Shown here: positions 48,822-60,125 of the stretch, in pieces
Layout: each line of letters starts with the position of its first letter
How positions within the stretch are numbered: the stretch's first letter is position 1
NCBI RefSeq assembly: GCF_963678635.1
Contig: NC_087064.1
Coordinates: forward strand, 55,744,338-55,808,337
Direction of reading: 5' to 3'
Origin: Symsagittifera roscoffensis
Taxonomy: Eukaryota > Xenacoelomorpha > Acoela > Convolutidae
DNA: 64,000 bases
Program-made: the position numbers and the translations under genes
The notes under the pieces: model-generated
What the model saw: the letters and a program-made list of their open reading frames with translations, nothing else
What the model was told of the DNA's origin: nothing
Databases searched by the model: none

Positions 48822-49231
48822 TGGAACCTGATCTAAACTATATTTTATGATTGGATAAATTAGATATTTTACCACTGTAAAGTATTTAATATTAACCAAT
48901 CATGATCCATCTAACTAACAACCCACTTATTTGTAAGTGCTGAAATTACTTGTAATTTCAGCACCAGAGAGATTTGAATTTAACTTAGAAATTAGTTGTC
49001 TCTCCGAGAGAACTTCAGCAGCCGCAACAAACCAGTATACCCCAGATCTATTGAGCCTAGCAGAGACTAGTTAAACACCCTGAGACTAGTAAGTATAAGA
49101 GTAAGATTAGGATCGGTATTAGACTAAGAAGTTGCACGAATCTATCCGGCCGAAAATAAGATAGCATGACGAGCAGACGGTGTACCCTATCCGAAATTAC
49201 TCTATGAGTTAACCACATCGGTCCTAACTCA
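48822..49231 (+). repeat. 3' LTR (410 bp)
   Basis: Same length and ends as the 5' LTR; five substitutions distinguish them (a/t, c/t, a/c, t/c, g/a in order). The hairpin is intact at 48,937-48,964. Low divergence indicates a comparatively recent insertion. Confidence 0.95.
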
Positions 49232-49235
49232 TTTA
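49232..49235. repeat. Target site duplication, right (ttta)
   Basis: Equals the four bases before the 5' LTR (28,904-28,907) and marks the right insertion boundary. Confidence 0.75.
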
Positions 49236-51179
49236 GAAACGAAATATAATTTTATCCATGTGGATCCTTTGCCTCGGCATGGTTCGTTTCCCTGAAGAAG
49301 AAAGGCGTCAGGCTCCTCCCCCAAACCCGCCCCTGAGAAGGAGAAAAAAGATTTAGACAACGGATTTGTAACTTCTTTCAATAATTGTACTGTCCTGAAC
49401 TCAAAAATACAAACCCGAGGTAATTTCCTGGCTTTTTTAAACAAAAAAAAAATGAAAATTTGAGTGTTTTGACTTCGAAATTTAGTTTGATAGTAGAGTT
49501 TTTTCAAGGAGTATATTTTCTTGCGTCCGTTAAAGATGAATAAACATAGAATATAGATGAAAATATGTAGGCTGAGTGAACAAAAAAGCAGTCTTCGTTG
49601 TTTATTTCAACTGCTCAATGATTATAACTATTTTCCCACTTTCCATGAATTTAAATCAACATTGATTTTCGGTAAATGTCGTTTTCTCCAAGCAAAAGTA
49701 TTTTTCTTTTTCGGTTTTTTTCTGTTTAAATCCAATTTGGAAGATTTTGATGAACTGAGCTCTGAATGAAAAGCTATTTTACCTGCAATTAATTTCTCTT
49801 ATTGCCTTTATCTTAAGTCCCACTCGGTTAATTTATCCGTCTCACGAAATTTTCAAGTTTTTTGAAGCAAAATAAATGATTCAAGTTTTTAAGTCACTGA
49901 GCACATTTTTTCTAAAAGTTATCGTTTGCGTTGTTCTGCTTTTTTGATATGCTTTTTTGTGATATGCTTTTTTGTTATATACACTTGTTTTTGAAAAATT
50001 ACATTTTTTCCTCTTCTCAGCTATAAATTGTTCAGATCCACCTAAAAATTTCCTATATTTGTTCCGACTTTCGCAACAGTTATAGTATATTTACTTGTGA
50101 GCATCTTTTGGAAAATAATTCTATTTTTATCAACAATTACAAACAAAAAATCTCGAATGTTGTTTAATACTTTGCTTTATGTTATTGGATCACTTTTTTT
50201 ACAAAGCGTGTGAAGAGATGGTTTATGCAAAACAAAAAACGGAATCAAAACAAGCTTTTCAATTTTTCGGAAAGTTTCATCGACTTCTTTGAAAGCGAAC
50301 ACCTCTCCATAGATCTTAAGGCCAGTCGAACATTCGAAAATCTTCCAAACCTACAATTTTTCTGATATAACAAGTTGAGAAAAAAAATCGAAACTCTTCT
50401 AAACCTACAATTTTTCTGATATAACAAGTTGAGAGACTTTTTCCACAAAACATTTATCAACAATGAAAAAAAATCTTCAAAATTTTTTAAGAAAGTTGTA
50501 AGATTGGAGAAACTTCTTAGAAATCTTAAGAGAATTTCAAAAATAGGGTAAAAATAAGAAAAATTTGTAGGATATTCAACCCGGGGGTGTCGTGTTACAG
50601 TTTGAACTTTTCTTGTGAAAACCCCATCATCTCAAATAGCTTCCTTTGCTCCAAATACTCTGAAAACAACTTGTTGAGTGTTGTGAGAGTTCTTTCAACG
50701 CACTAATTCAAGTACCACAAAATCATATAGAGTCTAGTGGCCACTCGCTTTCATTTGATTTTTTTTGTGGTTCCTGAATTGGCGTTTAGAAAGTTCAAGA
50801 AGTTAAAGAGATTTTGAAGCAAATTCAGCTATCTGGAAAAAGATTTAGGCAGAAATTTGTGACCAATTTTTGCATATTTGGAGACACTGGAAAGTCAATT
50901 TCTACAATGCAGTGGTATATTAAATTGATGCGTTTCAACTCGTGATTCGGCTCCGAAGAAAATTTTTGATTTTTTTTCTCATTCATTTGTCGGGAACTTT
51001 TGCTTTTAACTTTTTTATATCAAAAGCTCACTCTCCACTTTTTCAATCATTACTGTTCATTTCATATAGCAAATCCGATATGTGAAAATTGAAGATTGAT
51101 GCTACCCGCAATTCAGTTTTTTTCATATATTATAAATGATAAATCTCAAATATTGTGTAAATTGGGTATTTTGTTCAAG
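49236..51179. other. No gene recognised; probable intron of the protease homologue
   Basis: AT-rich sequence between the 3' LTR and the protease exon at 51,180. Short frames such as 49,557-49,769 have no family resemblance. A 54 bp tandem duplication lies at 50,347-50,436. The missing protease exon may be here or left of the LTR element, but I could not identify it. Confidence 0.5.
50347..50436. repeat. Short tandem duplication (54 bp period)
   Basis: aaacctacaatttttctgat and the following ataacaagttgaga occur at 50,347 and again at 50,401, separated by a diverged A-rich spacer. Confidence 0.85.
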
Positions 51180-51522
51180 TTTCGACCCCGAGACCAGATA
51201 CAAAGACATCGCCTTGCTCAGAATTAAAAGAAAGGATCCAATTGCAGCTTACAGAGTTGCCAGACTTTGCCAGTCACCAGTTACAGGGGGTACGCGACTG
51301 GGCACTTGCGGTCTCGGAACAACCAGTCAAACGTTTTTGCAATATCCAGATTTTCTTAGAGAGACGTATTTGGTCCAGACTGCTTTGAAGCTTGATCCAG
51401 TTTTCGGCTACGTCAACTGCAGGGAAGACCAAATTTGCACTTACCCGTCTTATCTGGATCGTTCAAGTACATGTTTGGGCGATGAAGGAGGCCCCCTATA
51501 TACCTTCGAGGGATCCTTTACA
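51180..51522 (+). CDS. Serine-protease homologue, exon with Asp102 and the changed Ser195 site
   Basis: After an acceptor (tattttgttcaag) the exon reads SFDPETRYKDIALLRIKR, where the Asp of DIALL is the triad Asp. It then has CGLGTTSQTFLQYPDFLRET in the place of the usual C-G-W-G-T block, ICTYPSYLDRSSTCLGDEGG, and PLYTFEGSFT. GDEGGP replaces GDSGGP, so the nucleophile Ser is Glu. The likely donor is the GT at 51,523, giving phase 0, which fits the next exon. The domain layout is otherwise that of the chymotrypsin (S1) fold, with conserved Cys around the site. With His also lost in the 22,261 exon, the product would be a non-catalytic homologue, perhaps binding rather than cutting. Such homologues are common among invertebrate secreted proteins. 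Confidence 0.85.
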
Positions 51523-52009
51523 GTTCAAAGTCCTCACATAAAATAAACAAGTAGCAAGTTGAGCTGGTTGCTGTGCAAGTACCTCAGTTGTTAATACTGC
51601 GGTGTTTTTTTTTGCTATTTTTTCATTCAATATTAAGGATATAACGAAAACTATGGTAAAAATCAAAAATATCATAGTAAAACACACATTATGGGCCAAA
51701 GTTATATCTCAATTCTGAGGGTGGTCAGAACAATGAAAATACTGCTGCTTTTGGTGTTGCGACAATTTGCAACAAAGTAAACAATTTTCACGCTCGGCGA
51801 GGTAAGCGTCAGATTGGTAGCATTGGCTGTGGGTAGGGGCAAATCTAGGGTTTTCTCGAGGGGAGCGGTTTTTCAAAAAAAAAATTCGCAAATTTTGCCG
51901 ACCTTCTTTTTAGGTCGACTAAATTGATTTTCTGAGCTCTCCGTGAACACTATAAATACCCTATTTTGACCCTTTTTTGTTTTTACAATTTTTTTTGATG
52001 TTTTTAAGC

Positions 52010-52340
52010 ATCCCCACACGCCATAAAAAACACAAAGTGAAAGATTTCGCTCCTGGTAATGTAAGCCTTTGACAAGAAGCCTGCTCTAACCAATTGGAAC
52101 GATTTCTAAGAGGGTTTAAACCTCCGCTTACGCGTTAATGCGCACAATATATCGCGCGTTATTTGTCCCAAATTGGCCGTATTGGTAATCTGTAAATCAA
52201 CAAAAAATGATCACAGATAAAATGTCGCTTTAAATTTGAGCTCAGGATAACAATACCTTTTGGCTGATATAAAAAAGTTTTGTCTAAAACCCTAGTTAAA
52301 AAGTCGAAACTTGTCTGGAGAAAAAAAACATCCCGAGAAA
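52010..52340. mobile_element. Diverged arm of the foldback element
   Basis: It follows the left arm of the palindrome at 27,020 block by block: ccccacacgcc, a gctcc-containing block, ccaattggaacgatttctaa, cgcttacgcgttaatgcgc, aaaaaatgatcacag, and an A-run before the gag-like end catcccgag. The second arm is absent. Confidence 0.75.
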
Positions 52341-52983
52341 TTTTCCGCCACTTTCTTCAACGGTTGTTTTACTTGGCTCTTGAAAAAAGTTTTCTTCTAT
52401 CTCTCTTTCAAATGTTTTTCCAAAAGTGTTTTTTCAAAATAGGTTTTCTTCTCCATTATTTCAACTGCGTAGCCATTAGTTTGTAAAATATCGTGTTCAT
52501 TGTCGACAGGATAACAATTAGTGATTTAAACTGATGGCACCTTGCAAAATTGTTTCCCCTATTATTCAGAGTTTTTTTTAAATTTATAGTGCAATGATTT
52601 CAGTTGCTGGCAGCAGCTAACAACTTCTGGTGTTTTTTCCAGTCAATTTACAGCTTGGAGTAATACCTCCGGAAAAATTCTTCATTTTTTTTCTGGAAAA
52701 ACAATACGCGTTTATAACAGTTTTATATTAAAGCTTAGAGTATAAGGTGAATAAGGCCCAAAAGTCGAATTGAATTATGGTTTTCAACTGTTTCTTTTTA
52801 ATTAAGTATGTTAATTTTTCTATGGTTATTGCTGATTATTACGTAGCTCAGAGCTATATATTTTTGAACTTGACATTGCGTGTGCAGGAAAAATTATCGA
52901 AACAAAAGCTTCTTCATACACCTTAATTTGCTGTTGGATTGTTCAGGGTTTTGTACTAATGTAAGTAGTGGTTTTTATCAATT

Positions 52984-52987
<4 letters not shown>

Positions 52988-53014
<27 letters not shown>
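52988..53014. repeat. (CT)n microsatellite acting as polypyrimidine tract
   Basis: About 13 CT units lie immediately before the acceptor caag of the last protease exon. Length changes here would alter the pyrimidine tract, but the tract is far longer than needed. Confidence 0.85.
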
Positions 53015-53017
<3 letters not shown>

Positions 53018-53018
<1 letters not shown>

Positions 53019-53167
53019 GCACCTCTCCAAAATATGACTGCGTCTTGGGAGTTGCGAGTGATCACAGCTGGAACTTGTCTCGCTGGAACCATTGTAGCGG
53101 ACAAAGTATGTTTACGAGCATTCCTTTTATGTATGACTGGATTATGGAAACAATTGCAAATAACTAG
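53018..53167 (+). CDS. Serine-protease homologue, last exon
   Basis: Begins in phase 0 after the CT tract and reads YDCVLGVASDHSWNLSRWNH, CSGQSMFTSIPFMYDWIMET and then IANN before a TAG at 53,165-53,167. Cys-Val-Leu-Gly-Val-Ala-Ser and the final FTSIPFMYDWI are the standard end of a chymotrypsin-fold domain (usually V-x-x-Y-x-x-W-I). The usual CG-x-PG-V-Y block is altered to CSGQSMF. Joined to the 51,180 exon, it completes the C-terminal half of the domain with an ordinary length. Confidence 0.85.
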
Positions 53168-54150
53168 CTCTAGAGTCAGTGGCTTATAATATCATTAAAT
53201 CTAAATTTCCATTTATATTTGATCAACTTAAGTAAAAAAGATATCTAATGCAAAGCGTTATCGTATCATTTCAATTCTGTGAAACATCGTCATATTTTTC
53301 CTCATACTTTGAGGGAAGAGATTTTGGCAAAGAACTAAGTAAATATTGAATATATTAAAGTCTTTTTAGTTATTGCTAATCGCAAATTTCACAAAAAATC
53401 ATAGAAAAACTTATTTTCCAATTTTTTGCAAAGTTCATTGGTAGGCTATATGTTTTCAATTGTTTTATAATCTAACAGACTTTTCTTTGTGATGTCATTG
53501 AACTAAATATTTTTGTGTGCAAAACTTTTTGGTGAAATTAAATGACAGGAGTTGTACCTGCAGAAGAAAAGCGAATTTTTATACATGAAGCAAGGATGGC
53601 GCAATGGTTAAGGAAGGCGACACAAAGAATGAGGCGGTCTTTGGAGAGAGATTGCCAAAATCTAAAATTTTTGTTTATACTAACTTTCAGAACTCTCAGC
53701 GATAAAAATTTTAACTAATTTCAGCGATAAAAAAGCAGGTCAAAATTAATTTTTCCAAAAAAATTATTTTAAGCAGAAGCTTTACTTCACAAAAAAGCTC
53801 AATATTTAGAAAAAATGATACCTCTTTTGCTATATTGTTTGGTAAAATTTGCCGAATTAAATTTATCTATGAAGCACAATGTGTAAGCGCATACCTTTTA
53901 ATCGCTGCTATTGAGTTATCTTTCCAAGTTTGCAATAATGGAATTAATGTGAATAAACTGGTCAAAGCATAAAGCAGCCAAAATTGCACAGAGTTTATCA
54001 GTAAGCCAAAAAATTACTTCAGATCCTCATAATTTGCAAGATTTTGTTACTATTAACTTAACTTTTTAAGAACAATTACGTATTTTTGGCTTTTTATGGA
54101 CCACCAAAGGAATGTTTAATTTGGTCGTTTGTTCAGTTAGGGCTTCGTTC
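53168..54150. other. No gene recognised; flank of the protease gene
   Basis: AT-rich. At about 53,594-53,620 ggatggcgcaatggttaagg resembles the 5' half of a tRNA (A box), but no matching 3' half or B box follows. The polyadenylation site of the protease homologue should be here; I cannot choose one. Confidence 0.45.
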
Positions 54151-54527
54151 TGGAACCTGATCCAAACTATATATTATTATTGGTTATAAACTAGATATTT
54201 TATCCCTATAAAACATTGAAGACTAACGAATCATACTCCATCAAACTAACAACCCACTTATTTGTAAGTGCTGAAATTACTTGTAATTTCAGCACCAGAG
54301 CATTTTGAATTTAACTTACAACTCAGTTACTTTCTCCAAGAGAACGACTCCTAACAAACCAGTATACTCTAGATCTATTGAGACTAAGAGATATAAGAGT
54401 AAGATTAAGATCGGTATTAACCTAAGAAGTTGCACGAATCTATCCGGCCGAAAATAAGATAGCGTGACGAGCAGACGGTGTACCTTATCTAAAATTACTC
54501 TATGAGTTGACCAAACAACCCAATTTA
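54151..54527 (+). repeat. 5' LTR of the second element
   Basis: Starts tggaacctgatccaaac and is colinear with the 410 bp LTRs, with several small deletions and many substitutions. The perfect hairpin (54,268-54,295) and the cggccgaaaataagatagcg block are kept. tctggtgcgaccataagt follows directly. Confidence 0.88.
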
Positions 54528-55828
54528 TCTGGTGCGACCATAAGTCTCGAATAAGACCTTAAGGAACAAAATAGCTTAGAACTAACCAAAAAATAGCTTA
54601 GACTTAGACAAAAAAAAACGTTCTCAAAAATGTTACACGTTAATAATTTAATTGAAATGTCTCTACGACTCAATAGATCAGAGCCATTATTCCGAACAGT
54701 ATGAGAAATACCCGGTATTGGAAAAAGACCTCGGACAAGAGACGATATACGACTCTAAAGGAACTTACCCATAAATTTCATGGTCGTACGGCAAAAGCCA
54801 AGACAAACTTTTATATTTAAAGTTTTATTAGCAATAAATTTAGATTTTCATTTGCAAACATAGTATCTTTGAAGAAAAATTTTCACCGATAATTACAGGC
54901 GCTAAACTTATTATTGTACCAGAACGACTGATAAAAACATCCCTAGTCGTTCCCTTTAATCTGCAGTTAACTTAAAAAGATATCTAGAAAAAATGTTTAT
55001 TGAAAATAAAATTACAAAATTTATTTAGTAAACACACAAATTGTTAGTAAAATATAAATCATCTCTTCATCTCAGCTTCATCTTCTGAAACATAACAGCA
55101 AATTATAAACCCACTAACATAATCAAAAAACTAATATATTAAAACTTTTTATCGATTAAAGTTTAACTTAACACATTAAGGCCTCTCTTATCCTATCCTA
55201 TCCTATCCTATCCTATTTCTTATTTTCACTTAAATTAAATCTTTTAAACTTAATAGATAATCAAGGCTTTCCTTGAATCTTTAATTCACTTTTATCTAAA
55301 TAAATTCAATTTCATTAATTTTATATCCTGATCATCAAGGCTTATCATTGGATCAAATAGAACAGTTTTGTTCTCCCCCATACATTTAGTAAAGTGTCTA
55401 ACGACCTCAAACGTGTCACTACCCAACCTTTTCTCAAGACCCAAGACTAATAGAAATTTTTCAATCACACTAACCATTCCAATTAGGATATACAGTCAAG
55501 AACTTCGGTTATTCATCTTTCACTTGACCCCCCCCCCTCTTATCTGACCCAGGATACTACTTAAGTTTAGTAAGTTTAAAAGAATACCTAACGAACCACT
55601 TCCGTTTTAATTATACCTGATAATTGTGAATCGATTTACTATTCACCAACCCTTGAACACAATCACAACCCCTAAGTAAGATTAAGTAAGTTGACACCTT
55701 AACTTAGACTAGTCACGAGAAAGTAATGATCATTCTCAGGAATCGATATATACTTTCTCTCCAACCCTGAAATATACGACCCAAGTTGGGCTAACCCGAA
55801 AAAATTGTAAGAATTAACAGTTTAAGCA
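54528..55828 (+). other. Leader of the second element
   Basis: Corresponds to 29,318-30,522. It includes the conserved atgtctctacgactcaatag region, a (tatcc)n run at 55,189-55,217 that the first element lacks, and a run of nine C near 55,530. Confidence 0.6.
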
Positions 55829-56330
55829 TTGAAAATCACTAATCCAAATATTGCATCCGTCATCCTAAACCTGATGCCAATAGACAACTTAGGAAATAAA
55901 CAAACAATCATACTACACAACTGTGAAAAAAACAATGAGAAATATGACCTCGTAATTACTCCACACACACAGTCAATAGGACATATTAGAACAAAACGAC
56001 AAAAAATCGCAAGAAAAAACTTAAACAAACAAAGACAGATTACACGAAAAAGATTTTCAAAACGAAGAAAGGCAGTCTCCAAATCAGAAACGAGTAATTT
56101 AGAAGAACTTTACAGATTAAAAGACTCTGTAAAAAAAACTACCAAGTTACTGATACACTAAATTTTTCTGACTCAGAAACCACATCACATTCATCAATAC
56201 AGGGAAAACGAAGAATAAAAAAGACATCTAAAAACAAAGCAGTACGTCTATACAATTGGAATCAACCAATAAAACACATTGAAAACTACAAATTGACAGT
56301 TATAAAACACAAAAATGAGTCAAAATGAAG
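55829..56330 (+). pseudogene. ORF0 of the second element
   Basis: 110 codons are open from ATG 55,829 (ILHNCEKNNEKYDLVITPHT, then a Lys/Arg-rich NKQRQITRKRFSKRRKAVSK). A frame change near 56,140 separates this from FSDSETTSHSS and the YNWNQPIKHIENYKLTVIKH end, which overlaps the gag ATG at 56,315. Conservation with 30,523-30,990 includes the overlap with gag, so the arrangement is a family feature. Function unknown; the composition suggests nucleic-acid binding. Confidence 0.6.
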
Positions 56331-59300
56331 AAAGAAAAGATGAAAACTCCATCCTCCCATTTTAATCAATTCACTCACTGATGATAGAGGACAAACAAAA
56401 TTTTGTCTAAATTTAATTGCAAATTTATTTGAAAAAGGAATTAGTCCATGCACAGCAGAATTTCCTGAAGTAAGGATAAAAGACAAATTATTGATCACTA
56501 TGTAAAAAAAATATGTAACCTAACACAACAGTACGGAATCTATACCATAGAAATCCATTCACCAAGTAAATTTCATGGTAGATATCTGCTTCAAACAGAC
56601 GACGTAGATATAGAATTTTCAGAGGTATTCACAAAATACATAAAAAATATTCATCAAAACATCAAAATTCACAGAGAGCTATTTTAATATTCACTAACGA
56701 AGTACTTACAATAACTTATAGCTACCTATCTATACTAGAAAAACCAGAATCCCAAGGAACTCCACCAGTTCAAACATCAAAACACACATCTGTAAGACAT
56801 GAAATAGCAATATTCTCCAAAAGTTTAAACACAATCCGTGAAAATTTTTCAAATAACGAAATTTCACCGAATGTTAAAGACGATTTACAAAAAATCTTAT
56901 TATGGATTATAATTGATTATTTCCACACATAAAATTGATTTAATCTCACAAGCAAGAAAAAATTTTAGACTCCCAAATTCGACTGATTGCACTGTGTTAG
57001 CAGAAAAATCAGATTATATTTGGGACCCTGAATGGTCTCATGCACTATTCTTGAACATGCCAACAGATATTTCAAGTCAAGCAATCAGCACAATCTCAAT
57101 TAACAAAGACTATGTGAAAGTATACCTACTCACAGCTGACGCAACACCTCTAAATTATAATTAGTTTCTACCCAATAGAATAGGAAATAATAGTTTAAAC
57201 TCAACCCTCATACAACAAGAAAACCTAAATGGAACTAAGATTCCTACACAACAAGATATTCAAACACCATCACTTTTCACAAATGAGGAAGTAGTTACAA
57301 CAGTAAGAACAGCACAACAAAGTATTTCACCAATACATCCAAACCTTACAACTCCAAAAACAAAAAAAGCCAATCTTACCACAGGTAACTTACAAACTAC
57401 GGTTAAAACCTCCGTTGTTCCAAAATATTCACTTATGAATCATCAAATGCTTAGACCAATGACGAAACCAACACAAAAACAAAGAACATTTACTAGAAAT
57501 AATTTTGCAGAACACAATTCTAACTATGTAAATAGACCACAAACATCCAAACCCAAAGACAAAATTTCCAACATCCAACAACAAATTCAATAATTTTTCA
57601 TGATTACCCACAAATTTCACGAGACCAAAGTGAAAATTATCCATTTTTCAACAAAATTATAACAAAAAACAGAAAAACCAAAATAAACAAAAAACACCCT
57701 ATTACACACCTGATTATCTTTCATTAGATGATGAAGAATTTTATGACCAAAATCATCAACAGTTTTTTTCAAAACCAAAGACCCCACTCTTATCACGTAA
57801 ATCAGCCAGATATTTTTGAACCATATACACAAAAACAACATACGCGACAACCTAGACAAAATCACGCAACTCAAAATAATAATTTTTTTTCACAAAATCC
57901 AGTTAATCTAGATTATTATCAACCAACACAAATGCAAAATGAAATCCCACTACCCTATTACTTACAACAACATGAAATCACAAAAAGTCAACTTACAAAT
58001 TTTTCACAAATGCCAAATGCTGCAGAATCACTTCAAATGACAATGAAGACATACCTATTGGGTTGATTATCAATAAGATCAAACAAGTCATTGATAATAT
58101 TCACCGTTACAGACCCTGAATATTCTGTAGAAGGTCATTTAAATGCAGTCACAACAAATTTAGTTTTGAATATAGGACCTGAACCCATAAATACACCACT
58201 TCACCAAAATTGGAGACATAGTTGCACAGCGTTAATACAAACCACACTTGATGGCGCAGCTCAAAAATGGTTTTCAGTTTTACCTATGGATATAAAATCA
58301 GACTGGAAAAGATTCACATAAGAATTTTAAAAAAACTTTTGATTCTGAAAGGAACAAACAACATCAAAGAGTTTTATGCAATGAAATCCGTAGACTACCA
58401 AACGAAACGATCAAACAACTAGCAGTGAGGATCGAAACACTAGTCCGAAAAGCATATTTACTTAATACTCAAGATTATAAAAATACAAAATTGACAAAAA
58501 TTCTACTGATGACTCTAAAACTTCAATTACGAAAAATAGCAATCAAAAAGAGAGCATCACATCCTTCCTCAATTCGAGATCCAGATTTAGACTTTAGGAC
58601 ACTAGTAGAAAAACTAGAACAAGGAGAAATCACTATGAATATAGAAGAAACAGAAACTCTCAAACTACAATATGTTAATAATATTCAAACAACTACAACA
58701 CAAATAAATAAAATACACAATTCAGATACAGATTTTTTGGAAAAAATTGCTGAAATTTTCAAATTTTAAAGGTAAACCATCATTCAAAAAATAGTGTAAC
58801 TATTGCAAAGATACGGACATAGCATTGCTGAATGCAGACAAAAACAACAAGACAATCAGAATAAAATACAAAAGAACAAGGAACCAAACAATTCATTTTA
58901 ACAGTAAATGAAAAAAGATCAAAATTTACCAAATAAAAATATTCACAGTTTTCATCTGGAAAAAAATTCACCTGCAAAACCACTTCCAAACAGCTCAAAT
59001 TTTTCAAAAAATCAATCAACTTATAACTCCAACTACATAGGTAGATCACCAGACCAAAGGAATTCACTTAATTCCTCACATAACAGATATAGTTGATCAC
59101 ACAGTCGAAATACTCATTATCAAAATAATTATTCTCGATCAAACTCAAATAGACCAAATTATTCGTTTGATACCAGTTCCCATTCACAGTCTAGGAATAG
59201 ACACTAATCAAATGATAGATCAAGAAACTCATCATACAATAGACATAGAAACTATTCCAACAATAGAAACAGATGCTATTCGAATAATCGAAATCAACGA

Positions 59301-59931
59301 TATATCAATGGATCACGAGATTTTTCAAATAACAGATCAAATCACCAAAGATCTAAATATAACAATTATCAAAACAGATCACGGGACAATTCACAAAGTA
59401 GGAATTCAACCTATAACAATAGACAAAGAAACTACTATCAACCACCTAATAGAAATAACACACGTTATTCAGACTCCCAAAACAAATATAGAAGCAAAAC
59501 ACCAAAACATCAAAGACAAATAAATCAAGTACAAACAACTGAAGAAACAAATTCAGACCCCCCTGGTATCGTATTGACAACACGGAAACTACTGAATTAC
59601 AATCTAATGACATTAATTGCCAATCAACAGACAGTGAACCTGATACAGAAAACACAATTTTAGTCAACATGATGGAAGTTGAAAATGATTATGAAACCGT
59701 TACATACGAACAACCTTTTCATTCACATATTTATGAAAATCACTTGGAATTATTTTAAGATTATCACACGAGACCTAGAAGTAGTAACATACCAATCGAG
59801 CAAATAGTAAAAGAAGTAACGACATTACACGAAACTGGAAAAGAACAAGTACCATGTTCTAGTACAAACCACCTTTACCAAAATATACCAAAAGAGCCAC
59901 CAAAAAAACTGGACAATCCCCTTTCTTTAAA
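56315..59931 (+). pseudogene. gag of the second element (decayed)
   Basis: The first frame stops after 16 codons. Pieces in all three frames match gag of the first element: the matrix-like part (56,913-57,164), the linker, the capsid (58,091-58,769: WFSVLPMDIKSDWKRFT, then RRLPNETIKQLAVRIETLVR), a damaged zinc-knuckle segment near 58,785-58,835 (the Trp codon just before the first Cys is now TAG, and one base is lost after the second Cys), and the Arg/Ser/Asn-rich tail. In this copy the tail runs in one frame from about 59,215 to 59,560, showing that the frame change at 34,060 in the other element is an indel. Confidence 0.8.
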
Positions 59932-59959
59932 AAAGTCCAAAAAGTAAAGAATTTCAACC

Positions 59960-60125
59960 ACCAGACCTTGAAATAGATTTTTTAATAGAATCTGGAGCAG
60001 AATCGAACGTCATTAAAATTCCAACTTGGAATGAAAGCAAAATTCTACATCCGAAACTAACACCTGTAAAAACAACCAGTAGACTAGCAACAGCACAAGG
60101 CTCAACTATAACAAATTACTGAAAA
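59960..60125 (+). pseudogene. Protease remnant in unit 1 (catalytic Asp changed)
   Basis: DFLIESGAESNVIKIP: the active-site Asp-Ser-Gly-Ala reads Glu-Ser-Gly-Ala (gaa), and the frame ends in TGA at about 60,119. Units 2 and 3 keep Asp (gat) at the same place (61,571 and 63,151 region). Confidence 0.75.

Larger units (their letters stand above)
28908..49231 (+). mobile_element. Giant (20.3 kb) Ty3/gypsy-type LTR retroelement with envelope and accessory ORFs
   Basis: Two 410 bp LTRs flank an internal region. Its order is primer-site candidate, leader, ORF0, gag (capsid and CCHC knuckle), protease (DSGA), RT (YLDDV), RNase H, integrase (zinc finger present, catalytic core deleted), pol tail, a membrane/Pro-rich frame, a duplicated envelope gene, and an unknown ORF before a 1.5 kb 3' region. 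The domain order with integrase after RNase H is that of Ty3/gypsy and retroviruses. The LTRs differ at 5 of 410 positions and a 4 bp duplication ttta flanks the insertion, so it is complete and fairly recent. Usual gypsy elements are 5-12 kb. Even without the ~1.95 kb env duplication this one would exceed 18 kb. It sits in the same orientation as the surrounding protease exons. Coding frames are broken by several indels and stops, so this copy is defective. Confidence 0.93.
51523..53017. other. Intron of the protease homologue
   Basis: About 1.5 kb between a GT donor and a caag acceptor, both in phase 0. It contains a foldback fragment (52,010-52,340) and a long CT tract just before the acceptor. 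A block at about 51,912-51,975 (ggtcgactaaattgatttt) also occurs at about 23,910, so an unnamed dispersed repeat is shared. Confidence 0.7.

Noticed and set aside
53591-53645. tRNA- or SINE-like sequence (ggcgcaatggttaagg)
   Set aside because: A-box-like only; no cloverleaf, anticodon arm or B box follows.
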